Shown in pieces: positions 36,995 to 50,483 of a DNA stretch of 64,000 nt. Location of the stretch: positions 1,028,329-1,092,328 of the forward strand of contig JAYKAV010000922.1 in the NCBI GenBank assembly GCA_035582835.1, given 5' to 3'. A model generated the notes under the pieces. The model was not told where the DNA came from and did no database searches. It saw nothing but the letters and a program-made list of their open reading frames with translations. The first letter of the stretch is position 1. Every line of letters starts with the position of its first letter. A program made the position numbers and the translations under genes. Source of the stretch: Phoebastria nigripes (taxonomy: Eukaryota; Chordata; Aves; Procellariiformes; Diomedeidae).

Positions 36995-39474
36995 AAAAAC
37001 AAAAAGAAAAAGAAAACCCCAGCACTAGTCATGAGGCTTTGTGCTCTGCAGACTCGGGAACCTGGGGATGTGTCATTCATTCCAGATTTTCCACCATGTC
37101 TCAAGGGATCATTCAGCCACGTCTGCCTGGATTGATAATGTAGCATTGCTTTGCAAAGGCCATTGGGAGTAAAAGAAAAGTGGATATTCTTTTCTTTTGT
37201 TGTATAATAGTCTGTCTCCTTCTATTAATGTATCAGATATTTCATCAGTTAATATTTTTGTTAATACATAATTTTAAGTGGCAGCAAAGACAGTTAAGAA
37301 ATAGGCATGGTTACACAGATCATGAAAGTATTTGTGTGCAAGATGTTCTATATATTTTCACTTAAATACTGAAAAGGATAAATATATGCCATGTACTGTA
37401 CTAACCAATGATGGTAATGATTTATAGTTTATCTACACATATTTTGGCTCCTGCTGATTGTTCAGTCATAAATATGTTAATGCTTAGTTTGCATTTGTTG
37501 CACCATATTTAGATTTGCATTTAATTAATCCCATGTTTCAAAGTTTCTCCTCCTAGATGCCTCAAGAAGCCAAGAACATTTTCTCCCCTTGACATATAAT
37601 TTGGCTTCTGGGATTTTCAGGGGGGATGAAAGGGGGCATGGGAAGGGAATTGTAGAATTTGGAAGAGGATTGGTAATTGGCCCAAACTGCACAAGTGCTC
37701 TGATAGTCCTCCTGCTATTGATAGATTTCTCTAATACTTGGCATGTGTATTTGCCCATGGATAAACTGTTCATCCTACTTGACAACAGAAGGGCATTTCC
37801 CTAGGACCAGCCTGGCAGAGCCCAAAGGGATTAAAAAACTCCCCCCCCGGCCCCACTTTTTCTATAGTTTGCCATGTAATCCACTCCTAGGAATATTCAG
37901 GCAAGCTCCTTACCATCACAGGAACTTACAACACAGGAAAGTCTTTGATCTGTCCTGTATTACTCTGATGGCACACGACACACAATAGGATTTTAGTTTT
38001 CCTGTCTCTTACACTGACTTGTGAGGTTATAGGTTGCTGGAACTGTTTTGTGGCGTGTCAACAGGATTGATAGACTGGATGCTCTCTGGACTAAAGGGGA
38101 AAAAAAAGGATTGCCTTATGGCTTGCTTAAGATGATAGGAATAAGACTTGATAACCCTGGTTGTGCTTTCTGTCTAATGTTCCACTACATTTAAATTAGG
38201 CATTCAAAGATGCAAAACCTTTACTGCAACTCAACAAGATGATTTTGGTCTAATCAAAACAAAATAAGTGAAGGATGATGCATGGCAATTTATAGCTGGA
38301 TGCTGAGCAATGGCTAAGATTGAGATAGAATTTGTCTCAGCTATTTTGGCATGACTTGAAGACACAACCTGAAAACTGATTTCAGTTTTGGAAATGGCTA
38401 TCTCTACTGTTCTGGGGTGTTTGAATCAACTGTGAAAATGTCAGAGTTCCCTAGAAAAAAACCTAAAGGGAGTTTCTGGTTGTAGTAATGACAGGATTTA
38501 CAGAGTTTGCCAATTTATTTCTCTGTTTCCTCATGTCTGCATGTGGCTTTTGGACAAAGGATAATAAAAATAAAGCCAAAACAGCCAAAAAAGAATTATG
38601 GATTATAAATTACTTTGCTTTTAAGAACTGTGTTTGCTTTGAAATAAGCCATAGATTGTTACAATGGAGTTTATAAATTAAATAACATATATTCATTTAC
38701 CTTTTTGTATAAGTATTTTTTTATAAATTACTGCAGTTAATCAGATGAATCGGCTCAATGGTCACCTAATTTCAAAAACTCCCATTGTTTTGAGAGTTAG
38801 AAATACCGAGATCAAAAAGCACTTCTTTATGTATTCAAAATACAGGTTCTGTAATATCTAAAATGAACATCAGAAAAACAAACAAAATAATCCTTTTTGT
38901 AAATTCCAATTCTGGTGTAAGTTTTCTTTTAAGTCACAGGAGCCGGCCATGAATGCAGTACAAAATCCAATTTAGCAAAATAACATCTGGTTTTGTTTTA
39001 CATATATTGTACTTTTAATATGGTGTTTTACCTTTCTGATTAAGTATTTATGCAAGGAGAGGCAGGTTACTTCAGCAGCTGAAATTGCTCATGTAATTGG
39101 TCAAACAGAACATCAGACAAATGATTTTCATTATGCATTTCAAATGAGAGCAGAATGGAGTAGTGCCATAGCTTCCAGTTACTGACATCGTAGAGCAGCT
39201 ATGCTGCACTCAGATATGAAAGCAGTTAAACAGAGGCTTTTAAGACTCCTTGTTTACATTTGTTTTTCTTTTAAATTCTGATAAACACTTCCTCCATACT
39301 GAACTGATATTTGTTGCATTCACGATCACAGAAACTTTTGCTATTTATCTGTGCGCTGGTTTGTCCGAGTTTTTGTGTTGCAGTCATCACTCACCTGATA
39401 GCTGAGCACATTAAATATTTATTGAAAATGTGAGTAAGGTCTAAGCTCTGTTTTTACTTTTCTTCATTCTGTAG

Positions 39475-39852
39475 GGTCTATTTTGTGAAATATGTGATTT
39501 TGACAGCTTTGTGAAGGAGAAATGCAGCTGTGCTCCACTTAAGAGTGCCTGCCAGAGGAGTGGGGTCCTGGCCCTACACTTTGCTTCCTTCATTGTGCTG
39601 CTTTGCACGATTACGTACAGAGAACTGATACGCCAGAAAGTTAAACCAGAAGAAAAAAAGGTGTTTGAGAGACCTATTTCATGGCCCAGTTTGATGTCCA
39701 CTAGCACAGCTTCTAGCACCAGCACAAGGCTGAGAGCAGAAGCGTGTGACAAGGGACGTGTCCCAGAAGATAGCTCGCAGCTGCCTCTTTCAAGAGTAGT
39801 CACACTTAATGTGCAATCTGATGTGTGCGTTTTGGTTTTGACAACACAATAG
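39475..39852 (+). other. Orphan open frame behind an acceptor-like site
   Basis: A pyrimidine-rich run ends in TTCTGTAG at 39474, and the sequence right after it is open in phase 0 for 125 codons to a stop (TAG) at 39850-39852. The peptide begins GLFCEICDFDSF, has a hydrophobic segment (VLALHFASFIVLLCTITY) and then a basic and Ser/Thr-rich part. The phase would match splicing from the DLG2 exon at 31364-31681 and would give a terminal exon with no PDZ domains. I recognise no family, no AATAAA follows closely, and the minus strand is also open here, so chance is the leading explanation. Confidence 0.15.
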
Positions 39853-40442
39853 TGCTTGGGGGCCTCCCTGTGCTAAGTGCAGAAACTTGTATCGAGCTCT
39901 TTGCTACCTACAAGAACTCAGAAAAAATAATGTTTCACTTAGGAAATNGAGAGTTTCGGGGACACCTTGTTTCCTTCCCCTTTCTATTCTCACTTTCTGT
40001 TCAGCAGACACATCTGGGTTCTCTCGAAGTCTGTCCATCTTGCAGTCATGAGTAGAGAAGTCACTTGCCACAGGTCAGTTGTTGCAATTGAATTTAGCTC
40101 TGTGAGACCGCAGTCAGGCAGGCAGACTGGAACAGCCAAATGACATTTTGCAAGAAGAACCAAAAATTCTTACGCAGGTATTCAATAAGAAGGCAGTAAA
40201 AAAATCAGAGCCCTGGTCTCACATTCTGTCTGGGGCTGATGCTGTCACATTTGCTACTGTGTTCTGAATGGTCTTTGGCCTTGGTACACCACTGGCTTGC
40301 TCAAGCATAAATTTAGAGGCAAGTGCTTTAAGCCTGTAGAAAAGACACACCTCTATTGTTTTATTTTCCAACAGTTTACTTCTCAAACACAACTTTTTTA
40401 TGCAATGTTANTATGACATAGTTTAAAAAACAAAACAAAAAA

Positions 40443-40473
40443 NCACCAACCAACCACCCAACCAACCAACCAC
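40443..40473 (+). repeat. (CCAA)n-like imperfect tract
   Basis: Units of accaacc/aaccacc follow an A/C-rich run with an N at 40443. Confidence 0.85.
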
Positions 40474-43084
40474 CGTTATTAAAACGTACACTATGTAGTA
40501 TTGAAATAGAAACCTTCCATGAATACGGCTGTGGCTCTGTACAGCAGTTTTCCTAGCTAGCTCGTATTTCTGCTCTATCAGTAAAATATCTCACTTCTAT
40601 GACATGAATTCTTTTCCATTTTTTAATTGTGTGTGTAAAAATGGAAAAAGGGTAACATTGAGTATGCACATTTATAGTGTACAAGACCTTTATACATTCA
40701 TGTTTTAATACATGTAATGTTTTAATACATTTAGAGGTAAATGATAATGTTTTATGCAGCTATGCACAAACCAGAGCAGGACAGATATTCAGGTCATGTT
40801 TTCTAATGATGGGCAAAGCAAGGATTTTTTTNAAAATTCCTAGGTTATGGAGTTATTTAAAAATAAAAGATCTAAGCAGTTTGATCATCATCAGTTTTCC
40901 TCATTAGACATGTACATCTCTGACTTAGCACACAGCTCCTGGTTTCAGACTCTGAGAGATTACGGTACATTCCTCTACACTTCTTCCTAACACACAGAAA
41001 AAACACATATGTGGAAGTAAAACCAAACTGTTTAACATGAGAATCCATAAAACGTGTGAATGAAATCCAGGTTCCACTGCAGCTTATTAATATTTTTCTG
41101 GCTATTCATCCTGCTAATGTGTATGCATTTGTATAGAAAATACATGAAAACTTTTGCAGTAATGATATTCATTCAGTTACTGACAACTGTATATCCTCAG
41201 TGCCCATTGATTTAATTTTTTAGGAACTGCTTTTTAGCATTGCATGTTCAGAGGAGAATAACAGTATCAGGGGACTGATTATGGGTAGAACTTGTCTGCA
41301 GGTGAATAACCAGTAAGAACTGGCTAGAGACATAGTCACGCAAAATTTGGGGAGGAGGTTAGAAAGTGATGGGAGAAGAGGGTGCCACATCTTCATACTT
41401 TCAAGGAGTCTAATTTTTGGAAACACTCGCTTAGCTTGGCATCCACTGAACACATTACTCATTGGGCATTTCTGAAAAAGCTGGCCTATAGGATTTTCAA
41501 CAACTTTGAAAATGTTTATAGGTTGCTATTATTATTATTATAATTTTTAATCATTGTTATTTAACTCTTTAATGATTTTAAAGAAGTGGAACCCTACAGA
41601 AATATGAGGAGGGGCAATACCAGTTTGTTGCATATTTGCCTATTGATTTGACTATAACATACTTTTTCTGTAACGTACCACATGTAGATGTACTATATGT
41701 AATAAGCAGAGTCATGATATACTGCAGTTGCCTCTGAGGCAGTTATTAGCTTGCTCAGCCATCGCAAGTATAAAAGTTGTAGCAATCTGATTGCTTCCGC
41801 GGGCATAAATCTGCAAAAATACTGCCTTTCGTAGTTCTTTTTTCCTTTGAGTTGTCATGGCAGTATTCTCAGTGGATCTGTTTTTACTGAGATGCATTTA
41901 AGTCTATGTAGTCAGCACAAACTTGGAACTCATACATTACTCTTTAAATAATTTGTGCTGAAAATTGAGGTTATCACTCCTAGTTGTTTTGGTTTTAAGC
42001 ATTGGTTGCTGTCTATCAGCTAAACTAGTCCATGTACCAAGAAATAAAACATTACATTAATCACACGGAGAATACAGAAAGGAATGAATCAGCTCTTTGT
42101 AGTGGATGAAAATGCAGAATTGCAGGAATATTTTGCTGAATGGCCAAAAACTAAAAAGCTCTTCAGATTCATAATTCTTGGGTCCTTGTATCTTCTGATG
42201 GTAGCCCTTGTCATGTCTAACCAAAAGGTTGCCTTTTGTTCATTTTATGTAATGCCCTTTCAAAACACGTTTTGGTACTGGGGAAATTTAGTACCTGTTT
42301 TCCTTCTCACCTTTGCCCCTTTCTGTCTTCTTTTTGAAGAGCCCCATTACTTCTACATAATTTTTTTTNATACCTCATCTGTATTTTCACATTTTTGAAT
42401 GGCTGCCAAAACAGTAGTGGAATTACTGGGTTTACCTGTATGCTCTTTGTCTTATTTCCAGATGGAAGTCTTTTTTCTTGTGGTTCACTTGCCAGGATTT
42501 GTCCTCAGGTGATAATAACTTTAATGTACTTTCTGCCAGTTTCTATTTCATCATGTTACCTCTTGCACTTGGGGGTTCAGCAAATCTGACAAAACAGCAA
42601 AATGCAAAAGGGAACAGAATTGCGACATCAGAAACATTTGGTGGCAGGCGGATGAGGGGTAAAGGAGCTTGTTTTTGTTTTTATTAATAATAATAGCAAT
42701 AATAAAACCACAAAGATGAAGGAAATTCTTTTTGCAATCTGAAATATTAGTTGGTGTTCAACAAATAACCAGGGGCATGCAAGGTGATAAAAGCAAAATT
42801 GATCCTGTTTGTGTTTTCTCCAGATGTCATTACTGCCTGATGTCTTGACATTTCTTAAAGCGCCACAGAAGGAACAGCTATATGATTCTTTTGTTCTCTG
42901 ATACATTTGTGAGTTAGGTCAATGTTCATTCGATTTCAGACTGGGAAGGCTGAGGCAGGGAGGTTAACAAACATTTTGTGGATTGTACATAAAACAGAGG
43001 GGAAGCTTTGCATTTCCAACCCCTTTATCCTAGCTTAGTCCTATAGGCAACAGCTAGACTGGACCAGTCTGCACTATTTGTTGA

Positions 43085-43590
43085 AGTACTCTAATTTTTA
43101 GCTAGTTTATGCTGGGTTTTGGCTAACCCATCCATGTGGAAGGGTATCTGGAATCTGTTCTCCATTGGACCTTCAAGGGCCTTTGCTGCTTGTGGCCACC
43201 ATGGAGGTGTGGCATCAAGCCCAGTCCCCTTGCTGGCAATCTCAGTGACTTCCTGGATCCGTGAAATGTTTATGTTGATAGGATTTCCATCTTTTCGAGG
43301 TTAGTGGTTCTTCATGTTACTGAAGAAGGCTTTGCAGTGGGTAGTGAGGTCTTTGCTGAAGTGGGTCAGTTTGCATCAGCTCATTCAATCTATGAGAAAC
43401 TTCAGCTAAAGGAAGGGCGGTACTCTTGCGGTGATGGACATATTGACTTGGAGGTACAAAGCAATTACTCAACCTACACTACTTCTTCAAGCCTTTCTGT
43501 CAATACAGGATGGTCGCTTCAGCAGTTTGAGCTGACCTCATTGCTGGGATGTCGTGCTGAGCTGGACAACACAGTTTAACCAGTTCTTGT
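43085..43590 (+). other. Coding-like segment, possibly a degraded retroelement or pseudogene
   Basis: Two adjoining open frames (43119-43304 and 43304-43579, different frames) lie in DNA of higher GC content than its surroundings, as a single frameshifted coding relic would. The second encodes a soluble-looking 91-residue stretch including YSCGDGHIDLEVQSNY. I could not tie it to a host gene or a transposon family. The flanking segment to about 43900 is less open. Treat it as unclassified. Confidence 0.22.
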
Positions 43591-43959
43591 ACTACTAAAT
43601 TGGTAAAGTTGGAATAAGAGGAGAAAATACTGAAAATGTAAGAACAAAACAATGACAAAAAGTCATTAAAGATAGCTGAAACTTCTTAAACAATATTTTT
43701 CTTCAGGGACATCTGAAAAACAGAAGTTCAATAAGAAGCCATGCCAGTAAAGATGGAAGTGAAAACTTTGTGGACCACAGTTCAGCACAGTGCTTAACAC
43801 TGTTCCCTAAGTATACCAAAACAGTCTATGTTAGTGGGACTTGGCATTACTGGCAATACTTTGAATGCTCAAGTCAACCCAAAGGTTAAGTACCCTACTG
43901 AACTGGGACCAAACTAGTAGTCTAACCTGCAATTAGATTGACTGATTAGATTTTTTTTA

Positions 43960-44168
43960 GCTCCTTCCTTCTTACTCGTCTTCTCCTCACCAGTGTGGGT
44001 CGTCCATGGCCGCCGTCCCTCTGGGGGAGTACCTGCTTCAGCATGGGCTTATCCATCGGCTACAGTCTCTTTGNNGGCNTGCCTTCTNTGCCANGCAGTA
44101 CCTCCTACTGCNCTGGTCCTGTTGTTCCNTCATTCNCTCCTCCTCGGCATTTTCTGTCCTTCATTAAA
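43960..44168 (-). repeat. Detached 209-bp LTR fragment, duplicate of 45926-46134
   Basis: All 209 bases agree with 45926-46134, except that one copy has N where the other has a base at two sites (44129 and 44160 here). Even the multi-N pattern 'tttgnnggcntgcc' is shared. Here the fragment sits in AT-rich DNA without the rest of the LTR on either side. It corresponds to the internal part of the LTR at 45487-46205. Confidence 0.92.
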
Positions 44169-45486
44169 GGCTACTGCCTTTTCCATTTCTATGTAAAAGT
44201 AAAGAAAAAGAAGAAAAATCCTTTAAAAAAAAATCTGATATGTAAATTGCCAGGATTTAAAAAAAAAAATTTAAGATATTTTCAAAGTTGAATATATCAA
44301 ACTCACAGAAAATACTACTCCTGTATTTATTTATAATATTCAATTTATCTTGAGACTACAATAACAAAATTGGCAGGTGAGAAGAGGAAAGAAAATTATA
44401 TTTTTGTAGACATCTTGCACTCAGATTCAATCCACACCAAAGGAGTTCGAAGGCCACAGAAGTCAATTTTAATTGCTGCAACGACTGATCTTTAATTACT
44501 GCAGCACTAGTGGGAAAAGTTAGTGAAGTAGGATTTCAGTTGGTCTGAAAGTGTTATAAAGCAGTATTACTGCCTCTGATTATTGGATGCAACAGTTCAC
44601 CCATCGTGATGCAAGAGTTTTGGGCTGGAACTTAGCAAACACTATATTATTCTTACTTCCCTTTGCCTGAAAATTCAGTAAGAACAACCACCAAAGCCCT
44701 TCAGACTTAAACAGCACACACATTTCTACAACCATAAATAAATACACCTGTATGTAAAATTGCATGGCTATATTGTTCTTATTCTTCTAATGTAAAATAC
44801 TTACAAAGTGAACCACTCAGTTATCTCAGTCATTTGTTCTTAATATATTAGAGGTTTGTAAACAACCCACTGGCAAAACTCCAACAAAGCTTTATAGAAG
44901 GTATTCTCTACTAAAATTTATTTGAAGAATTAAACATTTTAATGTTTCATAGGAAGGCAGTAATCCAGTTGGAGAGATGTAAAAGGGTGAGGTACAGTTA
45001 AGTAATTTCTAAAATTCTCTGCTGGAGACATAATGGGGTATTCCCAGNGGATCTGTTATATCAAATTATAAAAAGTAGTCTCACTGGTTGAATTATTTAA
45101 CATTTACTTGATTGATAGCAGTACTTGTTTTCATAGAAATAAATATGTATTATAAATGGCATTACACATATAAGGCATAAAGGAAGCTGGAATGCTATTT
45201 TTCCTGTAAAACATAAGGGGGTACCTGGGACAGTTGTGCCTTTGTGTATAAACTGTATGAGCTTTTATTTGATGTAGTTGCATCAGCTTTTGTGATACTT
45301 TGATCTTCATTCATTATGAGTTCTTTATTCATGTTTTGTCATCACTGTCTCAACCTGAGGTATTACATGTCTGTAGTGGTTTTTCAGAGATACTGGAAAA
45401 GCTTTAAGTATTCTGTAAGACCTTTTTTTAAATATGGTGGAAAGTCTCCTGAAACGTGCTTTAATTGGAGGTATGGTAAATCAAGT
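44169..45486. other. Intronic, nothing recognised
   Basis: AT-rich sequence between the detached LTR fragment and the LTR at 45487. The open frame at 45316-45603 runs into the LTR and is not a gene. Confidence 0.6.
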
Positions 45487-46205
45487 TGTGGTGAGTTGGC
45501 CCCAGCTGGCTGCCAAGCACCCACACAGCCGCTCGCTCACTGCCCCTGCAGCAAGGCAGGGGAGAAAATAGGAAGAACAGGAGCGAGAAAGCTCATGAAC
45601 TGAAATAAAAATAGGGAAGTTGCTCACCAATTACTGTCACAGGCAAAACAGGCTCAACTTGGGGAATTTAACTTAATTTATTGCCAATTAATGTAAACAT
45701 TTAATTACTGAGTTGAGTATTGAGAAACAAAAAAGAGTTAGGGAAAAAACCTCTCCTCCCGCTTTCCCAGGCGCAGCTTCACTCCACACACCCCTCTTCC
45801 CTCCTTGTTATCGCTGCAGGTTACACTGAGTCCCTTTGGTGAGGTGACAGGTGGTGCAGGCGGTTGGGGTCAGGACGTAGCGGTTTCTCTCTGCTGCTCC
45901 TTCCTTCTCGATCTTTTGTTCCACTGCTCCTTCCTTCTTACTCGTCTTCTCCTCACCAGTGTGGGTCGTCCATGGCCGCCGTCCCTCTGGGGGAGTACCT
46001 GCTTCAGCATGGGCTTATCCATCGGCTACAGTCTCTTTGNNGGCNTGCCTTCTNTGCCANGCAGTACCTCCTACTGCNCTGGTCCTGTTGTTCCCTCATT
46101 CNCTCCTCCTCGGCATTTTCTGTCCNTCATTAAATATGTTTTCACAGAGGTGCCACCAGCTTGGCTGATGGGCTCAGCTGTGTCTGTCACGGTCCGTTTG
46201 GATCT
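45487..46205 (-). mobile_element. Avian ERV LTR, antisense, 5' end truncated
   Basis: The + strand reads TGTGGTGAGTTGGCCCCAGC at the start (the LTR 3' end in sense), followed by 'caaaacaggctcaacttggg', a T-rich region, a GC-rich unit rich in 'ctccttcctt', and 'cagaggtgccaccagcttgg' at about 46145-46164. The same series of blocks occurs in the LTR at 52229-52802, showing one family in the same orientation. The sense 5' end (higher + coordinates) fades at about 46205, so the U3 start is missing. Seven Ns in 46040-46126 probably reflect ambiguity between repeat copies. Open frames across it (for example 45805-46254) are not genes. Confidence 0.75.
45926..46134 (-). repeat. 209-bp segment duplicated at 43960-44168
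   Basis: This is the copy lying in its natural LTR context. It is displaced 1966 bp from the detached copy, in the same orientation and with the same pattern of unresolved bases. Confidence 0.92.
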
Positions 46206-46454
46206 CTCAAATTTACAGGACAAGGTACTCTGTAAATTAAACTTTATTTTATGAGCTCATTAAGAAATACAACAAACAAACCAGCTGTAACCATTTTCAC
46301 AATAAGGGATCCATTCTATGTCCAAAAAGATAACAGTTTAATCATTAGCTCTTTGAATTGATGAAGAATTGGCTAATTATTTATGCTCCCACTTTTAAGT
46401 CTTCCACTTTTCTGAGAAGCAAATGGTACTGATCATGTTGTGAGATGATACAAA

Positions 46455-46495
46455 CAACTGTACTGGGTGAAACCAAAGGTCTGTTCAAGCCATTT
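46455..46495 (-). mobile_element. Ancient CR1-like 3' tail, antisense (tentative)
   Basis: 'tactgggtgaaaccaaaggt' followed by 'ctgttcaagcca' resembles the reverse complement of the amniote LINE/SINE tail seen at 110-195 (consensus type 'actgggtcagaccaaaggtc'). It is short and diverged. Confidence 0.4.
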
Positions 46496-49400
46496 TACTA
46501 AATAATGTACTGAAGGCTTATGGAAGGAGTTTTAAAGGAAAGGAAAAGTTACCTGCTCCTTGGTATATACAGTTCACATATTTCAGAATTTCCACTAAAT
46601 GAACATGTTCATTTGGTCAAATAAGATATTTTCTGAAACATGCTTTGCAGGGATATTGCATTTTAGTTAATACTGAAGTATTTTTGCAACATTTAAATTA
46701 GTGTAGAATTTTCTCATTAACCAAAGCAATAGTAGGTGCATGGGTGGAGGGAAGTAGCAGCTCTCAATCTCCATTTCCTCATCTCCACTCTGCAAAACTA
46801 CACAGGGTTTGCTGCAAAGTCTTCTTTGGGTCTTTTCAGAAATTGGTTTGCTCAGAAAAAAAAAAAAAATACAGTTTTTACCTTAGGCTGTTACCTTTTC
46901 TTTCCTTTGAAAAATTTTATATCAATTTTTTTAAGAAACTGCTCATCAAAAATGTACTTATGCTACATTGTGAAAGGCTTTCATGGTTTTTGAAATAAAA
47001 TATTTTGTTCTAAACCAGGCAAAGCTTTAGGATTTTTTGATGTTTCTTCTTTATTTTCTTTTTTTTACTCAGTATTAGTTGCTAAACTTTACTTGATTTT
47101 TCAAATATTTTTGGTCCTTCTGACATTGTTTTTCAGTTAACTTTGACCATGAGTATTTGGAGTCCTAAAACGAATTGTTACTTGTAGACAAAAAGTTTAA
47201 TACACAGGGAAGGACATACTGTTTAAGGCCCCTTATTTCCTACCCTTCTCCCTTGTACTATGTAGTTTTTAATCTCTCTCCTCTCACCCCTTCTCCCTCT
47301 CCACAAATAATTACTTCCTACTTCCTTTTGGAAACCCGTTTTTATGAGAAGGTGAGGAATTGGGGAATATAAAAGTTGTTATTTCCAGTATTTCAGCCTT
47401 CATACCTGATATTTCCATTTCATCATGACTGCCTAGCAACTGACATTCGTATTTGCTTTAGAGCTTCTTTGGCAAAGGGTGAGATCTAGTTCCAGAAGAT
47501 CTGTGTAATGTCAGTCTTTGTGTGAATTGTCTGAGAAGACAGCCCGCACACACGCTATACCCTCCTCCCAAAAAGACGTCGTCACTAAAATCCTGACCTT
47601 ACTGAAATCTTCAAGATTTCTGTGGGCTCTGGATCACGGGTAAAACAAACATCTCTGTTCACTGATGGATGGAAGTCCTGTCATTTCTGCAGTATGATAA
47701 TGCCACCCATAAGTGCGGGGAAAATAAACCTGAACAGGTAAAGAGAGATCTCAGTTGTACAACATCCCTTTGGCAATGGAGGCTGGAATAGCATCCTTTA
47801 GGAGAGATAAGAAATCATCCATTATTATCTTATTTTGCTGACTTACGGTAACAACTATCCTGTGGTTGTTAGGGTAGTTTTCTTGGATTTAGTCACATTA
47901 AACAAATCTTTGTAGGTTGATTCTTACAGTTTGTCACCAAAAGTCCTTGCAACACTTTTTCTCATGCCAATTCTGTATTCAGTACCTTTCAAATTTTCCC
48001 TCTTTTCATGAACATATTTTGGCTGTGATTTTAAGGGGGTCTAAGAGTTAGGTGTTGCTGCATTGGAATATAAATATAGGGAGATCTCCTGAGTTCCACT
48101 GAGGAAAACCAGCTGTGAACAATTTAGTCCTAAGTAACACAAAGGGAACATTTTAATTTTCACACATTTATTTTCATTTCTGAATAGTGGAACACCATCT
48201 AGTTAGGCAGTTGCACGATTATCCCAAAGTGAAACAGCTGTCTCGGCTTTAATCTTGCCCTCCTATCCTTCCAATGAGGCTTTTTGATTAACTTTTTATT
48301 CTTAGGATAGCAATTTGTACCAAGGATCTAATTAAGAACTTTATGTAACACAGCCAAAGTCCTCCTTTTGCAAGTCTGTCTCACCTCAGACCTACTAATC
48401 TTGCAGCTTTCAGTATGAAGCATTCTGAAATGTCTGATATTGCAAGCTATCTCTTCTGGTTGAAAACAATTTCAGCTATTGAGAATCGGGAACAAGATTC
48501 ATTTGATTCTTTTGTCCCGGTAAGGAAAACTGTAACGTATCTTTAAAATAAAGCATGTTTTAAAAATTTAAAATCTGAGAGTTAGGCTTCTGTTTTTGGG
48601 GGGTGGGGGAGAAATGGCTTAAACTGAACTCCTCTGTTGAGCTGAATGAACTCAGACCTCTGACCATAGGTCTTCTGTGTTTCTTACTGATGAACGGGTG
48701 AGTGGGAAAGAACAGCCTTTAATAAAAGCTGGTGATTTCTGGGGAGAATATGCATAGTTCTATATATCTGGAGTTAAAAGATAGTGCCAACATTTCTATT
48801 TTATCATTACTTTAATGATAAAGAAAAGAGATAGCTACATTACATATGATTCTTATTTCCAGAAAATTATGTAATTGAGATATAGCTTTTAAATGAAGGA
48901 GTATTTATCAACTGTATTTAATAAATATAAATGGAACATACGGGTATTACTGCTTATCACCAAATGACATACAGTAATATGATATTGTATATTGTGTATA
49001 AAAAAAAAAGTTAAGTTGACTGATCTCTTCTATGTTTACATCAATATGCGTTACTAATTTTAATCATTTTTTACTTTCAAATATTTTGAAAAATATTTTA
49101 CTTATATTAGTGTCATGTGCATTGGAAATATTTATTTTCCCATATGCAGTAGCAGATGCAGGATGATGCTTTTGGTGACTGGGTTAGGTAAGCCAGACAG
49201 AGCATGCTGGAGAGGAAAGAAAAGAGTATCTTGCTTTCTTCCATGTATCTTCATTTCATGTGAAATATAAATTTGACGGGGTATCTTTAAATGAAAATAC
49301 ACTAATATTGTGTGGAAGAGACATATATTTGAACTGTTAAGTATATTATCAACAATCTGAAGAATTATTTTGGTACTAACTATATCAGCTTAGTATTGAG

Positions 49401-50446
49401 CTAATAAGTGAGCAAAACTAAGTGCCTTCAATACGAGATGGGCTGATAGCGAAAGATGCTCGGACCCCTGTTTGCGTATGAGTAGAGAGCTTATATTGTA
49501 ATCGAAGAAGACATTTCAAAATGTGTCACAAAGCATATAGTAGCCTGTGAAGGATGGGCTGACTTTAACTTTGGAGTCTCAATTTCTCCTTGTTACGGCT
49601 GCCCTAAAAAAACTGGTGCCTCCCGCAGATTCTGTGCTCTTCTTGCTGTAATATTTTCTATGTCATTTTTCTCCCGTTCCTCTGAAGCACACGATGTTCC
49701 CATTTCTTGTCCTCCCAACCAAACATTTATTTAGTATCAGGGTCAGGTCTGCAGTGGGGTTTTTATATGTTAGTGCTCAGAATTGGTGCACCTGCCTGTG
49801 AAGTTGGTTAGCTTTTGGAAAAGACCATCAGATTAGGTGTTAATTTTCCCCAGACGTCCTATGGCGAAAGTCAGGATTTACAACAGGCTGAGAATGGTAA
49901 AGGTGATATTTCTGCCAGGCATCATGATTTACTGNATGAGGGGGATATATTGAAAATTTTCCATTTCATTTGGAGGGTGGAATTGGTGCCTAAAAAGACA
50001 GGGTAGGAGGAGACTGGATCTGTCCAAAGGGTTCTTTGGTAAAGGCTGCCTCGTGTCTGAATGTCAGTTGCATGAGATAGATGCTGAGTTGTTTTTTGAG
50101 GTTGAAGCACTGTTGGACAGGCACAAAGGAAGTCTAAGTTCCTAAAGCTGAATATTTTGAGGACTGCATTCTTGGATTCTGATGCCTACATTCTACCTAC
50201 ATTCTGCCTTAAGCAGCCAGCTCCTTTTGTGTTTCTCGATGCTATGCTTAGTCCTTTTCCAGGTGTTCTCTCCTGTCACCTGATNTATAGTGCATAACTT
50301 CCACTGCTAATTCTTTGTCAGGAAATGTTTTCTTTTTCCTTCCTAACAGTAATCAAAGCTTGTTTCTGAAAGTCCTCTCCTGGAGCTTTTCCATTAAAAA
50401 CAGAGAAACAAAACACCATCATATCAGAGACAGACATCCAGGAGCT

Positions 50447-50483
50447 GCTTATTATTATTGTTATTATTGCTATTATTATTATA
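50447..50483 (+). repeat. (TTA)n imperfect microsatellite
   Basis: TTA units are interrupted by 'ttg' and 'tgc'. Confidence 0.9.

Larger units (their letters stand above)
36993..43084. other. Intronic, mostly unrecognised
   Basis: This contains the orphan frame at 39475-39852 and the ACCA tract listed separately. The 42084-42398 open frame (104 codons, hydrophobic middle) has an N near its end, no splice framing and no known relatives that I can name. The rest is AT-rich. Confidence 0.55.

Noticed and set aside
36767..37146. Frames of up to 122 codons over the A tract
   Set aside because: They are poly-Lys or poly-Phe translations of a homopolymer.
42084..42398. 104-codon frame with a hydrophobic segment
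   Set aside because: No splice context, an ambiguous base in the frame, and no recognisable relatives; hydrophobic chance frames are common in T-rich DNA.
45805..46254. 149-codon frame
   Set aside because: It lies in an ERV LTR with several Ns; the same peptide appears at 43995-44196 because the DNA is duplicated.
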